64,000 bases of DNA from Caldithrix abyssi DSM 13497 (GCF_001886815.1 NZ_CP018099.1:4028501-4092500), one strand, 5' to 3'. Positions 25,977-34,858 are shown, counted from the first letter of the stretch. The notes: generated by a model not told the origin, from the letters alone. Numbers and translations are program-made.

Positions 25977-27092
25977 CTAAAATCTATTTATTATTTTCAC
26001 CAATTTCTTAGTGCTTTTATGTTCCATAATTGGGGAATTTGGCAAACTTAAAATTTCTTTGTGTATCTTTTCTGTAATTGCATAACTATAATTATTCCAT
26101 TCTATATACGCCATTTGCTTATTCGGCGGAAGAGGATAGTGTATCAATGTTTGAATACCATTTTCAGTCAAATATTTTTGTAATACATCTCTCTTTTCAG
26201 TCCTTACAACAAATAAATGCCATACATGAGATTTATCATTGATGATTGATGATTGACGATTGTTGACTGGGAGAATTATTTTTTCATTGATTATGTTTTC
26301 ACAATAATATTGAGCTATTTCTCTCCGTCTTTGGTTTTCTTCATCCAGATATTTTAATTTTACATTTAAGATTGCTGCCTGTATTTCATCCAACCGACTA
26401 TTAAAACCTTTATATAAATTGTAATACTTCTTGTGAGAACCATAATTCCTGAGCGCCTTAATTACTTCAGCTAATTCATCATTATTGGTTGTAATGGCTC
26501 CACCATCTCCCAGTGCTCCCAGATTCTTCCCGGGATAAAAGCTAAACCCGGCAGCATCCCCCAGATTACCTGCTCGTTTTCCTTTATAAATTGCTCCGTG
26601 TGCTTGCGCTGCATCTTCAATTACTTTTAAAAGATATTTCTTTGCTATCTCATTAATTCGTTTCATATCCGCCACCCTGCCATATAAATGCACCGGAAGA
26701 ATGGCCCTTGTTCTCTCTGAAATTGCTTCTTCGATTTTATCTGGATCAATATTATATGTCTCTATATCTGGTTCCACTAAAACAGGACGCAATCTGTTAT
26801 GCGTAACAGCCAGTATAGTGGCAATATATGTGTTAGCCGGAACAATAACTTCATCCCCTTCTTTCATAATACCTAATTCCATATAACCACGCAGGATCAG
26901 GAATAATGCATCCAACCCGCTTGCCACTCCAATACAGTGTTTTGCTCCTACATATTTTGCAAAACTTTCTTCAAATTTTTCAACTTCTTCTCCAAGTATG
27001 TACCATCCACTATCTATTACTTTTCTAATAGCTGTTAAAATTTCTTCTTTATGTATATTATTTATTAATTTAATATCAAGAAATTTTATCAA
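25977..27092 (-). CDS. fdtB: DegT/DnrJ/EryC1 aminotransferase, probably FdtB-like (dTDP-3-amino sugar)
   Basis: 371 residues. PLP-dependent sugar aminotransferase: [54 protein letters not shown] and [17 protein letters not shown] with the PLP lysine. In the same operon are two FdtA-type ketoisomerases, so the best match is FdtB/QdtB, which aminates C3 of dTDP-3-keto-6-deoxyhexose. Between the conserved LP and [10 protein letters not shown] segments it holds an extra loop ([10 protein letters not shown]) encoded by a tgattgatgattgacgat-type array at 26235-26270. Confidence 0.85.
   Translation of the reverse strand: MIKFLDIKLINNIHKEEILTAIRKVIDSGWYILGEEVEKFEESFAKYVGAKHCIGVASGLDALFLILRGYMELGIMKEGDEVIVPANTYIATILAVTHNRLRPVLVEPDIETYNIDPDKIEEAISERTRAILPVHLYGRVADMKRINEIAKKYLLKVIEDAAQAHGAIYKGKRAGNLGDAAGFSFYPGKNLGALGDGGAITTNNDELAEVIKALRNYGSHKKYYNLYKGFNSRLDEIQAAILNVKLKYLDEENQRRREIAQYYCENIINEKIILPVNNRQSSIINDKSHVWHLFVVRTEKRDVLQKYLTENGIQTLIHYPLPPNKQMAYIEWNNYSYAITEKIHKEILSLPNSPIMEHKSTKKLVKIINRF
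26235..26270. repeat. gatgattgatgattgacgatt array inside the aminotransferase gene
   Basis: Four diverged gattgatgatt-type units in tandem, translated in frame as the loop [10 protein letters not shown] just before the conserved HVWHLF segment. It belongs to the same phenomenon as the arrays inside the deacetylase gene. Confidence 0.7.
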
Positions 27093-27836
27093 TTATAATT
27101 CTCCATTTTTTATTGTCTTTACAAATCTTGCGGGGGCTCCTCTTACTAATGTGAATGCATCGACGTCCCTTGTAACAACTGACCCAGCTGCAACAAAAGC
27201 CCCTTCCCCAATAGTTATAGCTGGAAGAATACTCGCACTAGCTCCAATTGTTACACCATCTTTAATAATAGGGCCTTTTATTCTTATTTCATCAAATTCC
27301 CTTGTTACAACTATATTATCATTTGTTGTAGAAACTAAAACACTTATAAATACATTATTTCCAATATAACAATTTCCTGTAATATGTGTAAGATCCATTA
27401 TTTTTGTATTATTACCTATTTTTGTATTATAGTTTATTGTAACATATCGACTTATTAAACAATTTTGACCTATCTTGCATTTTTCTCTTATTGATGCACC
27501 GTCTCCAATTAAAGAATTATCGCCTATCTCGACATCATAAAAAATAATTGCATTTGGTCCTATTGCACAATTTTTTCCAATGAGTATTTTTTTATTAAAT
27601 TCTATTTCTCTAGCTGTTGCACCTGCTCCTTTAGGAATTTTTCCAATATATGTACCAGGGAATATTTCTGTACCTTTTTTTATCACTACATTTTCTTCTA
27701 TAATTACATTGGGATGAATAATTACATCATCCTCAAGCGAAACGCCATTTTTAATTATACAAAAATCACCTATTTTAACATTTTTACCAATTTTATCAGT
27801 ATAAATTTTTGATATTTTTTTTTCTTTATATCTCAC
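27093..27836 (-). CDS. Left-handed beta-helix (hexapeptide) acyltransferase, FdtC-like candidate
   Basis: 247 residues made almost wholly of hexapeptide repeats (I/V-G-x4), for example VKIGDFCIIKNGVSLEDDVI, IGKNCAIGPNAIIFYDVEIG and VTIGASASILPAITIGEGAF, ending with VVTRDVDAFTLVRGAPARF, the standard LpxA-superfamily tail. It forms a trimeric acyl-CoA- or acyl-ACP-dependent acyltransferase. It directly precedes fdtB (no gap), so it probably N-acylates the 3-amino group. N-terminal repeats before residue 75 make it longer than FdtC (about 190). Confidence 0.85.
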   Translation of the reverse strand: MRYKEKKISKIYTDKIGKNVKIGDFCIIKNGVSLEDDVIIHPNVIIEENVVIKKGTEIFPGTYIGKIPKGAGATAREIEFNKKILIGKNCAIGPNAIIFYDVEIGDNSLIGDGASIREKCKIGQNCLISRYVTINYNTKIGNNTKIMDLTHITGNCYIGNNVFISVLVSTTNDNIVVTREFDEIRIKGPIIKDGVTIGASASILPAITIGEGAFVAAGSVVTRDVDAFTLVRGAPARFVKTIKNGEL

Positions 27837-27915
27837 CCAACTCCCCTTTGCAAGTTATTTATAATTAAAAATATTATATGTTATTAAAACTTGCTTTAAT
27901 TAAATATTTAATTAT

Positions 27916-28701
27916 CTAATCATTACCTAAACTTTTTTCCCATTTTCCATATCCTTCTTCTTCCCATGGCATACCTTTTTTATAATTATATGGCCACGGA
28001 TAATGCCTTTTACCATTAGTAAAAAAAGGCAACTTTCTTACATCACATACATATTTAGCAGGATTCCCATTTATAAATGAATAATCATCATAATCTTTAT
28101 TAACCACAGAATTTGCACCTACAAGGCAATGTTTACCTAACTTAATTCCTGCAAGTAAAACGGTAGAACTGGCTATTACAGTATATTCGTCTAATTGCGG
28201 GCCAAGCAATTCATTGGAAGGCGGTTTAGAATCATTTGTTAACACCACAAATGGAAATATCTGAACATAATTCGAAATATTTGAATATTGGCCAATTACA
28301 ACAAAACTGTGTAATCTGACATAATTACCAATAGTTGTATATCCCTGTATGTCACATTTCGTACCAATGATACAATTATTACCAATAGTTGTATTTTCTC
28401 GGATTGTAATAAAATGCCCCGTATTAAAATTAGATCCAATCTCACTTCCTGCATAGATGATAGCATTGCTACGAATTAAAGCATTTTCACCAATCAAAGT
28501 TATAGGTTGATTATAATTTTTACTATAATAATATTCCTGAAGCGGTTCTCCTATTATAGAATTATTTCCAATAATAGAATTATCTCCAATTGTAACATTG
28601 TCATATATAACGGAATTATCACCAATCTTCACATTTTTACCGATCTTTACATTTTGTCCAATATAGATATTTTTATTATTAAATTTCATTAATATACTCA
28701 C
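27916..28701 (-). CDS. Hexapeptide-repeat acyltransferase
   Basis: 261 residues with continuous left-handed beta-helix repeats: IGQNVKIGKNVKIGDNSVIY, TIGDNSIIGNNSIIG, HFITIRENTTIGNNCIIGTK and ending VLLAGIKLGKHCLVGANSVV. The C-terminal 40 residues (PFFTNGKRHYPWPYNYKKG) are not hexapeptide and are rich in aromatics. This is a second acyltransferase of the amino-sugar block. Together with the ACP gene at 30646 it may take its acyl group from ACP rather than CoA. Which transferase acts on which amine is unknown. Confidence 0.83.
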   Translation of the reverse strand: MSILMKFNNKNIYIGQNVKIGKNVKIGDNSVIYDNVTIGDNSIIGNNSIIGEPLQEYYYSKNYNQPITLIGENALIRSNAIIYAGSEIGSNFNTGHFITIRENTTIGNNCIIGTKCDIQGYTTIGNYVRLHSFVVIGQYSNISNYVQIFPFVVLTNDSKPPSNELLGPQLDEYTVIASSTVLLAGIKLGKHCLVGANSVVNKDYDDYSFINGNPAKYVCDVRKLPFFTNGKRHYPWPYNYKKGMPWEEEGYGKWEKSLGND

Positions 28702-29430
28702 TTAAATGGTTCCTGAATCGACAAAAATATTTTGCCCGGTAATGGATTGCGATTTTTCACTTAATAAAAATTCAATCGTGCTGGCAACCGAATAAGTGGA
28801 TGTGGGTTCTTTTAATGATGATCTTTTATATATTCTATTTTTTTGTTCATTATCCAATTTTGCACTCATTTCTGTTTCCATAAAACCAGCCACAACACAA
28901 TTTGATCTTATTCCTTTTTTCCCCCATTCTCGAGCCAGATTTTTTGAAAATGCTTCCAATGCGCCCTTTGTAGAGGCATACATGGCTAATCCCTTATACC
29001 CCGTATGAACACTAATCGAAGATACATGAACAATACTTCCCTTAATATTATGCAATAACATATTCCGGATAACATATTTCGTCATAATCATGGGCGAAAA
29101 AACATTTATTCTATACATATTTTCAAGATTATCCTGATTCAAATTAGTAACAATATCATCATAGGCGATGGCAGCGTTATTAACAAAACCATAAATTGGC
29201 GTATCTAACCTTAGAAATTTATTAAATATCCCATTTTTTACTTTTTTTGTTTCAATTAGATCAAATTCAAAATATTTTAATCTTTCAGGATATTCCACCA
29301 TTAAATTTTGCAATTCAATTGTTATGTTTCTGCTAACTCCCCAAATAATATAATCATTTTCCAATAATAATTTTGCTATTTCCAGCCCTAAACCTCTGGA
29401 TATTCCTGTTACAAGAATATTTCTTGTCAT
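28702..29430 (-). CDS. SDR family oxidoreductase (FabG-like ketoreductase)
   Basis: 242 residues, classical short-chain dehydrogenase. NAD(P)-binding TGISRGLGLEIAKLL, VNNAAIAYDDIV, catalytic Ser in VHVSSISVHTGYKG and Y-x3-K in YASTKGALEAFSKNLA, then the C-terminal GQNIFVDSGTI. This matches FabG-like 3-oxoacyl-ACP reductases. Beside an ACP and an acyl-activating enzyme, it could reduce a 3-keto acyl chain to a 3-hydroxyacyl group used to decorate the amino sugar. It overlaps the ligase gene by 4 nt. Confidence 0.88.
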   Translation of the reverse strand: MTRNILVTGISRGLGLEIAKLLLENDYIIWGVSRNITIELQNLMVEYPERLKYFEFDLIETKKVKNGIFNKFLRLDTPIYGFVNNAAIAYDDIVTNLNQDNLENMYRINVFSPMIMTKYVIRNMLLHNIKGSIVHVSSISVHTGYKGLAMYASTKGALEAFSKNLAREWGKKGIRSNCVVAGFMETEMSAKLDNEQKNRIYKRSSLKEPTSTYSVASTIEFLLSEKSQSITGQNIFVDSGTI

Positions 29431-30656
29431 CTTTTGATTTTCCCGCTTCTGGTTACATTTATTGAATCCACAAAATTTATTATCCTTGGTACTTTATATG
29501 GTTGCAACATACTATTTATATACAATCGTAAATCTTTTTCCTTAATCTTTTTTGTTGCAACTACATCCGCTACAACAATATTACCCATCAAAGAATTTTT
29601 AACACCATAAACCCTACAATTCTTTACATTATCATAATTTTTTATTACTTCTTCCACTTCATGTGGATTTACTTTATACCCCCCTACATTTATCATTTCA
29701 TTTTTTCTATTCACAAACCTGATTTTTAATGGTTTTTCTTTAACCACTTCCACCATATCAGATGTCCTATACCATGTACCGTTTAGAGAAATGGAATCTG
29801 ATTCTCCTAATAATTTTTTATGTACATACAATTCGGAATCTATTACTTTCACATATTTATAAAATTCAGGTTTTATCTCAAAATATTCTCCATTTGATGC
29901 AAATAATGTTCCAAATTCCGTTGCAGCATAAACATTAATTATTTTTGCATTGGGAAATAATTTTTTTAGTTGAACTATCAATCCCTTATCAAATTTTTCT
30001 CCTCCACTCGTAATTCTCTTAACCGATTCGTACTCTTTATCAAAGGGCAACAGCATCCTGTAAAAAGTTGGTGTAGCAGAAATATTTGTAATATTATATT
30101 TTTTAATTAAATGTAAAATTTTTTCTCTTCTTTCCCCAAATAACCTTATAATGGTATTCATGTTTAAAAGGGCTTGCATAAACACTTGCACGCCCGCAAT
30201 GTGTGTGGGATTATATGCAACCCCCCAAATATCATCTTTTTTATCTTCTTTAATAACGACTCCTCGTGTCAGGGTCTCAAAGGTATGAGTTACTTTTTTA
30301 GGAATTCCAGTAGTTCCAGAGGTAAATAAAGTTAATTTCCAATTTTTACAATTTCTTATCTTTTCTATAAAATTCTTGCTATTCACTTCAATTTTTTTAT
30401 TTAAACTATAAGATTTATTAATTTCACTAACACTTAATCCCAAATTATTTATTTCTTTTTCACTAAAATCATAGTCCAAAAGCACAACGGGTAAATCAGT
30501 AAGCATGGAAAATATGACTGATTCAAAAATAGAATAAAAATCATTCTCATATACATAAGGATGATAATTATTTCTAGTATTTAAATTTGTAATTAATTCA
30601 TCGTAAGAAATATACTTTTCAATTTTTTCATCAATATAAAAAAATTTATTCGCCAT
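29427..30656 (-). CDS. Acyl-activating enzyme (AMP-binding), probably acyl-ACP ligase
   Basis: About 409 residues from ATG 30656 (MANKFFYID), inside the stop region of the ACP gene; a TTG 12 nt upstream is less likely. It is a shortened ANL-superfamily adenylating enzyme: phosphate loop TLFTSGTTGIPKKVTH, VYAATEFGTLFAS, WYRTSDMVEVV, and NVTRSGKIKR with the C-terminal lysine. Its 10-11 nt overlap with the ACP gene implies translational coupling. It would adenylate a short carboxylic acid and load it on the neighbouring ACP. The acid is unknown. Confidence 0.87.
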   Translation of the reverse strand: MANKFFYIDEKIEKYISYDELITNLNTRNNYHPYVYENDFYSIFESVIFSMLTDLPVVLLDYDFSEKEINNLGLSVSEINKSYSLNKKIEVNSKNFIEKIRNCKNWKLTLFTSGTTGIPKKVTHTFETLTRGVVIKEDKKDDIWGVAYNPTHIAGVQVFMQALLNMNTIIRLFGERREKILHLIKKYNITNISATPTFYRMLLPFDKEYESVKRITSGGEKFDKGLIVQLKKLFPNAKIINVYAATEFGTLFASNGEYFEIKPEFYKYVKVIDSELYVHKKLLGESDSISLNGTWYRTSDMVEVVKEKPLKIRFVNRKNEMINVGGYKVNPHEVEEVIKNYDNVKNCRVYGVKNSLMGNIVVADVVATKKIKEKDLRLYINSMLQPYKVPRIINFVDSINVTRSGKIKR

Positions 30657-30882
30657 TTTTCTTTTCAATTTTTTTTAATATTTCTCCAATGGTGGTCACA
30701 ATACTATCTTCAAAAATGTCAGTGTTAAATTCTTTTTCTATTCTTACTGTAAGTTCTGCCAGGTCAAGGGAATCCAGGTTTAAATCTTCGCGTAAATTCA
30801 TATCATCTTGTATATTATTTATTGTATTTTTATTATTATTTTCAAGTACCGTATTAACTATTTCCAACAATTTTTCTCTCAT
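30646..30882 (-). CDS. Acyl carrier protein
   Basis: 78 residues, acidic, with the phosphopantetheine attachment motif LREDLNLDSLDLAELTVRIE (Ser of DSL). Typical AcpP-like size and helix spacing. The gene is embedded in the polysaccharide operon rather than in fatty-acid genes and overlaps the acyl-activating enzyme at its 3' end and the cupin gene at its 5' end (4 nt). A dedicated carrier for an acyl group transferred by one of the hexapeptide acyltransferases is the simplest reading. Confidence 0.92.
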   Translation of the reverse strand: MREKLLEIVNTVLENNNKNTINNIQDDMNLREDLNLDSLDLAELTVRIEKEFNTDIFEDSIVTTIGEILKKIEKKNGE

Positions 30883-31334
30883 TTAGAACCTTTCTTTTTG
30901 TAGATTATAAAATCCGAGTAATTCCTGATATAATCATTTTCATCATAATATTCTGATGCCAATACTAAGCAAATTGAGCCTGAAGAAAAATTTATTAACT
31001 CTCTCCAAATACCAGGAATTATATGCAATCCTAAATACGGCCTACTAAGTGTAATCACTTTTTTATTATGACCATCATCAATTAAAACATCAAAACTACC
31101 ACTTGCTGCAACAATTAATTGATGCAGTTGTTTATGCGCATGCCCTCCTCTGCTTTCACCACCCGGCACATCATATAAATAATAAATCCGTTTTATTTCA
31201 AAGGGAACTGATTTCATGTTTTCCAGAGGCGTAATATTACCTGCTCTATTTTCAATTTTAGGTAAATACAGAATAGAGCAATCGTAAACTGTGCTTTTTT
31301 TGCTATCTATTTCAAACAGTTTTTTTGAATTCAT
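30879..31334 (-). CDS. fdtA: FdtA/QdtA-type sugar 3,4-ketoisomerase (cupin)
   Basis: 151 residues, WxcM-like/FdtA cupin. Signature RIYYLYDVPGGESRGGHAHK keeps the HAHK motif whose two histidines are catalytic in FdtA, followed by LHQLIVAASGSFDVLIDDGH and GLHIIPGIWRELINFSSGS. It would convert dTDP-4-keto-6-deoxyglucose into the 3-keto isomer aminated by FdtB. It overlaps the second copy upstream by 23 nt and the ACP gene by 4 nt. RmlA/RmlB, needed to make the substrate, are not in the window. Confidence 0.85.
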   Translation of the reverse strand: MNSKKLFEIDSKKSTVYDCSILYLPKIENRAGNITPLENMKSVPFEIKRIYYLYDVPGGESRGGHAHKQLHQLIVAASGSFDVLIDDGHNKKVITLSRPYLGLHIIPGIWRELINFSSGSICLVLASEYYDENDYIRNYSDFIIYKKKGSK

Positions 31335-31719
31335 TAAAATCTCTTATATAATCTTCTTCTTTATAAAAGTCACTTGCTAATATAAGACAAACTGCATTGG
31401 TAGAAAAATTTTCCAAACGTCTCCAATATAATTCTGGTACATATAGTCCATAATAAGAGCGATTCAAAGAAAATTTGAATTCTTTCTTACCATTATGCAA
31501 CACTACATCAAAAGATCCGGAAAGCGCTACAATAAATTCTTGTAAAGTTTTATAAGCATGGCTCCCCCGTATTTCACCACCCGGTACATCATATATCCAA
31601 TACACTCTTTTAATCTCAAAGGGGATATGTTTTTTCTCTTCAATAAAAGAAAGATTTCCGCGCGTATCAATAATTTTTGGTAATTCTATTAATTTTATCT
31701 TAGTATTTAATTCCAGCAT
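31312..31719 (-). CDS. FdtA-like cupin, variant active site
   Basis: 135 residues, tandem paralogue of the cupin downstream. Same framework: KRVYWIYDVPGGEIRGSHAY, LQEFIVALSGSFDVVLHNG and GLYVPELYWRRLENFSTNA. The HAHK motif is HAYK here, so one of the two histidines thought to be catalytic in FdtA is Tyr. It could have another specificity (for example QdtA-like or epimerase) or pair with its neighbour as a heteromer. The N-terminal end overlaps the beta-helix gene by 20 nt. Confidence 0.82.
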   Translation of the reverse strand: MLELNTKIKLIELPKIIDTRGNLSFIEEKKHIPFEIKRVYWIYDVPGGEIRGSHAYKTLQEFIVALSGSFDVVLHNGKKEFKFSLNRSYYGLYVPELYWRRLENFSTNAVCLILASDFYKEEDYIRDFNEFKKTV

Positions 31720-33106
31720 CCTTAATTTCTACTTTCTCAAAAGGCTCAAAAAGAACTTCATACATTAAATCACTTTTATCATTTTTATCATATATTTTTT
31801 TTGTGATCTCAAAATAATTAGCAGTCCCCCAATAACAGTTTTTTGCTTCAACATTCTTATTTACACCTATTCCCTTATAGTGTGGCCCAGAAGCAGAATG
31901 TTTTCCATATAAACTAATTGCAGTATCACTACTAAAAAAATTATTCATTGAAATATATGGTATGCAATATTCATAAACTTGGCTCTCATATGTCTTATTC
32001 ATTTCAATATCCAAATTCGAAAGTAAAAAATCATTTTTTATTACCTCAAATTTACTAGCGCTTGCCGATATACTTATCTTATTGTTTCTGAATTCGTTAT
32101 TTATAATATTTACATCACCTTTTAATGGCCTTAAACCTATTTCGTTTTTTGTTATAAACGAATTATTTATCACTCCCTCTGCGTTATTAAAAAAAATTCC
32201 ATTTGTTTTGTATATGACACATCTATTTATAAAAAATTTATTATTTACTTGAATCGCGTTAAATTTAATATTTTTAAAAACACTATTTCTAATACTCGCA
32301 TTTTCTTCTTTTATATAAATTCCATTTTCACAATTTCTTACAAATATATTATATATTTCAATTAAATCCTCTTTGGCTTTCTCCACAGTTAAAGGATTTT
32401 TTAGAAATTCAAACTGTATATTCCCTATTGAATTTATATGATTGCTGTTTATCCATAAACCGTTTCCTTTTAAATCAATATTAAAAGACGTTACTTTTAT
32501 ATTTGATCTGTTTATTAAATCACCATAAATAGTTAAACTTATATTAGGTTTAAATAATATAACATTATTCTCCGAAAAAGTAATTTTATTGCCTTTAGGA
32601 AGATAAGTGTTTTTGTTAATGCATAGAAATTGATTAGTTTTTAATCTTAAATCATCTTTTATGGGCTCATTTATATAAATAGTCTCTCTTAAAGTATCCA
32701 CCTTTTCTAAATCACTATTAACATTAAAATGATAGATCCAGCCAAACGAATCTTTCCTTACAACTACGTTATACATATTATTTTCAATATTATGAAAAAT
32801 CCATTCTCCATTAGCGTCACACTCGGTTATATATTTAGCAACTTTTTCTCTATGATCAAATTCGCTTTTCTGATTAATTTCCACTCCTACTTGATAGTTA
32901 TTATAGGCATTCAACAAAACGGTATCTATATTACATGCTTCATATAACTCAATAATTACTTCATCTAATTTTTCACCGTTTTCAATAAAAACTCTTCCTG
33001 AAATAGAAATCGTTTTATTACTACCAGTAATATTCTTACACTCCTGAAATAAATATGGTGTAATAATCATTAAAAGTATACTAAAAAATATCTTTTTATT
33101 TTCCAT
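31700..33106 (-). CDS. Exported right-handed beta-helix protein
   Basis: 468 residues. The N-terminus has a signal-like hydrophobic stretch (IFFSILLMIITPYLF) followed by QEC; the lipobox is poor, so a lipoprotein is only possible. Residues about 30-135 resemble a carboxypeptidase-regulatory/Ig-like domain (ISISGRVFIENGEKLDEVII). From about 160 on there are repeated N-rich turns (NNAEGVINNSFITKNEIGLR, NNEFRNNKISISAS) characteristic of right-handed parallel beta-helices. These often bind, cleave or epimerise polysaccharide at the cell surface. Its place at the head of the glycan operon supports this. Confidence 0.7.
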   Translation of the reverse strand: MENKKIFFSILLMIITPYLFQECKNITGSNKTISISGRVFIENGEKLDEVIIELYEACNIDTVLLNAYNNYQVGVEINQKSEFDHREKVAKYITECDANGEWIFHNIENNMYNVVVRKDSFGWIYHFNVNSDLEKVDTLRETIYINEPIKDDLRLKTNQFLCINKNTYLPKGNKITFSENNVILFKPNISLTIYGDLINRSNIKVTSFNIDLKGNGLWINSNHINSIGNIQFEFLKNPLTVEKAKEDLIEIYNIFVRNCENGIYIKEENASIRNSVFKNIKFNAIQVNNKFFINRCVIYKTNGIFFNNAEGVINNSFITKNEIGLRPLKGDVNIINNEFRNNKISISASASKFEVIKNDFLLSNLDIEMNKTYESQVYEYCIPYISMNNFFSSDTAISLYGKHSASGPHYKGIGVNKNVEAKNCYWGTANYFEITKKIYDKNDKSDLMYEVLFEPFEKVEIKDAGIKY

Positions 33107-33229
33107 TTAATACGATTTTTCAATATAAATACAGGATAGTTCTTTTTAACTTTTTCTTTGTCTAAAGCAAGGAGGCCTCCCTGCCTCCCCTTAACTTTAC
33201 ATTTCTTGAAAGTCTTTAATGCGCAATTC

Positions 33230-33303
33230 GTAGTTCGTGCCTTAGGCCTCCCGCTCCGCGTTATAATTCATAATTCATAATTCAAAATTCGTAATTCGTA
33301 ATT
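33230..33303. repeat. cctcccgctccgcg + aattcataattc array
   Basis: Array of aattcataattcataattc units, preceded by cctcccgctccgcgtta. The same pairing occurs at 44290-44375. It overlaps the 3' end of the gene at 33302 and provides its stop codon (TTA on the plus strand). The rest of the 33107-33301 gap shows nothing else. Confidence 0.7.
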
Positions 33304-33868
33304 AACTTAAAGTTTCCTCTCCCGTGGTAATATTACCCGGCTTGTCGCTTACTTTAATTACGATTTTGTCTCCGGCGGTATCGGTATTGTCAACCGTACA
33401 GGTATAAACCCAATCCAGTCCGTTGTCCTGCAATACGGCGTCGCCTTCTTCCACCAGACTGCCGTCGCTATTGTAGATTTCCACATGCACCTGAACGACT
33501 TTAAAATCATCCACCGCGCGCACGCGAATGGTGTCGCCCGCTTTGCCGGAATAATTCGTTACGTCAATTTCATCGATCTGCGGCGCATGTAAAAAATCGG
33601 CCACTGCCACATTATAACCGGTTTTCAAACCTTCGGCCTTCGCTTCATATTCCGCTTTCGTATCAGGATCAGCTATCGCCTGCTTGCCGTAGATAATGGC
33701 CTGTTGAAATTTTTGCTGCTGCGCTTTCTGGGCCTCACTGGGTTCGCCCGTGCGCTTGCCCGGCGCCTGAGATAAAATCACTTCTCCGCCCCGCTGACGG
33801 ATAACAATCTGGTCTCCGATTTTACCGGAAACGCCGTACAGGATTAAGTTTTTCCCGGCCTTAGCCAT
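33302..33868 (-). CDS. Conserved hypothetical protein
   Basis: 188 residues from ATG 33868 (MAKAGKNLILYG), which has a strong aaggagg Shine-Dalgarno; a TTG 6 nt upstream is unlikely. N-terminal block VSGKIGDQIVIRQRGGEVIL and SEAQKAQQQKFQQAIIYGKQ is followed by a helix-rich EYEAKAEGLKTGYNVAVADF and a C-terminal Ig-like half (IDVTNYSGKAGDTIRVRAVD, VSDKPGNITTG). I do not recognise a named family with a function. GC content is higher than the genes on both sides. The last residues and stop come from the array at its 3' end. Confidence 0.75.
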   Translation of the reverse strand: MAKAGKNLILYGVSGKIGDQIVIRQRGGEVILSQAPGKRTGEPSEAQKAQQQKFQQAIIYGKQAIADPDTKAEYEAKAEGLKTGYNVAVADFLHAPQIDEIDVTNYSGKAGDTIRVRAVDDFKVVQVHVEIYNSDGSLVEEGDAVLQDNGLDWVYTCTVDNTDTAGDKIVIKVSDKPGNITTGEETLS

Positions 33869-34203
33869 ATTCAATCCTCCTTATTTTGCGTCGTCCTCAC
33901 AGCCTGATTCCCTGAAGACCGCAAAGCCTTCTACTGCAAGAACGCACGTCAACTTTATTTAATTATGGAATCAGCGATTGGACGCCGTCCCTGGTAATAT
34001 AAATAAAGCGCCGTAAAGTGAGGATTAAACAGTCATCCGCTAAAGCTTTTTTTCCTTTTCTTTTTGTCCCATATCGTATCTTTTATTTATTTTATATTTT
34101 TTATTTAATCTTCAATCTTTTAATTCATCATCTTCAAATACAAAATTGACCAAACAATCTTCCTATTTTGTATTTTTTATTTTATATTTACTATTTGAAA
34201 ACT
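33869..34203. other. Intergenic stretch with a TA-spacer array
   Basis: The first half, upstream of the conserved hypothetical gene, holds that gene's leader. The second half (about 34070-34200) is a pyrimidine-rich array of attttatattt and aatcttcaatctt units that recurs between the toxin-antitoxin modules to the right. No gene seen. Confidence 0.6.
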
Positions 34204-34575
34204 TTACGTCGTATAAAGAACTATCTGCGTTTCGCTAATAGATTTCAATTGCTGATCTGCTGTAATTAATGGAATGTTTAAAAATTTTCCGGTAGCTACT
34301 ATAATAGCATCTGGTAATTTAATTCTTCGTTTTTTCCTTAAATCGATTACAAAATCTTTTATTCTCTTATTAATATCTATTATAATTACGTCATCAAGAA
34401 ATCCTTTAATTATTTCTTCTTCTTTTTCAGAAAGTTTTTTAAAGCTCAATAATTCTAATTCAGAAATAAAGGAGAGAAATATTTGATTTTGATCCAGGAT
34501 ATCTGCAATCCGTTCGTCTCCGGCTAATAAATAGATAGCGATATTGGTATCTATTAAATATCTATTTCCATTCAT
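34204..34575 (-). CDS. vapC: VapC-like PIN domain ribonuclease toxin
   Basis: 123 residues. PIN fold with the metal-binding acidic residues: YLIDTNIAIYLLAGD at the start, SELELLSF (Glu), KLPDAIIVATGKFLNIPLIT (Asp) and TADQQLKSI (Asp). VapC toxins cleave tRNA or rRNA. It overlaps a 54-residue upstream gene by 14 nt, which is the usual antitoxin position, and the ATG follows an antitoxin-encoded gaatgg. Target unknown. Confidence 0.88.
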   Translation of the reverse strand: MNGNRYLIDTNIAIYLLAGDERIADILDQNQIFLSFISELELLSFKKLSEKEEEIIKGFLDDVIIIDINKRIKDFVIDLRKKRRIKLPDAIIVATGKFLNIPLITADQQLKSISETQIVLYTT

Positions 34576-34726
34576 CTCTTAATCGTTTTTGTATTTTTAA
34601 AGGATCTTCTTCAATTTTTAAAATTCCACAATATTTTTTTGCATCTAATCCCTTTAAAGTGATTTGATTAAGCTTCCTTATATATGTTTGTTTTCGATCT
34701 TTTTTTGTAATGGTAATTGTTTTCAT
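34562..34726 (-). CDS. Putative VapB-type antitoxin (54 aa)
   Basis: Short reading frame of 54 residues starting MKTITITKKDRKQTYIRKL and ending KIQKRLRDEWK. Its 3' end overlaps the start of the PIN toxin by 14 nt, the standard order for VapBC. It is basic at the N-terminus (possible DNA-binding strand) with a C-terminal tail that could wrap the toxin. I see no clear named DNA-binding family. The call relies on position, size and codon pattern. Confidence 0.65.
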   Translation of the reverse strand: MKTITITKKDRKQTYIRKLNQITLKGLDAKKYCGILKIEEDPLKIQKRLRDEWK

Positions 34727-34858
34727 TGTATCGTCAATTCTCAGTTTACATCTTTATTTATTTTTTAATTTTTCATCTTTAATCTTTAATCTTTAATCTT
34801 ATTTCTTTTTATTTTGTATTTTTTATTTTGTATTTTATCTTTTTTCTCTAATCTTATT

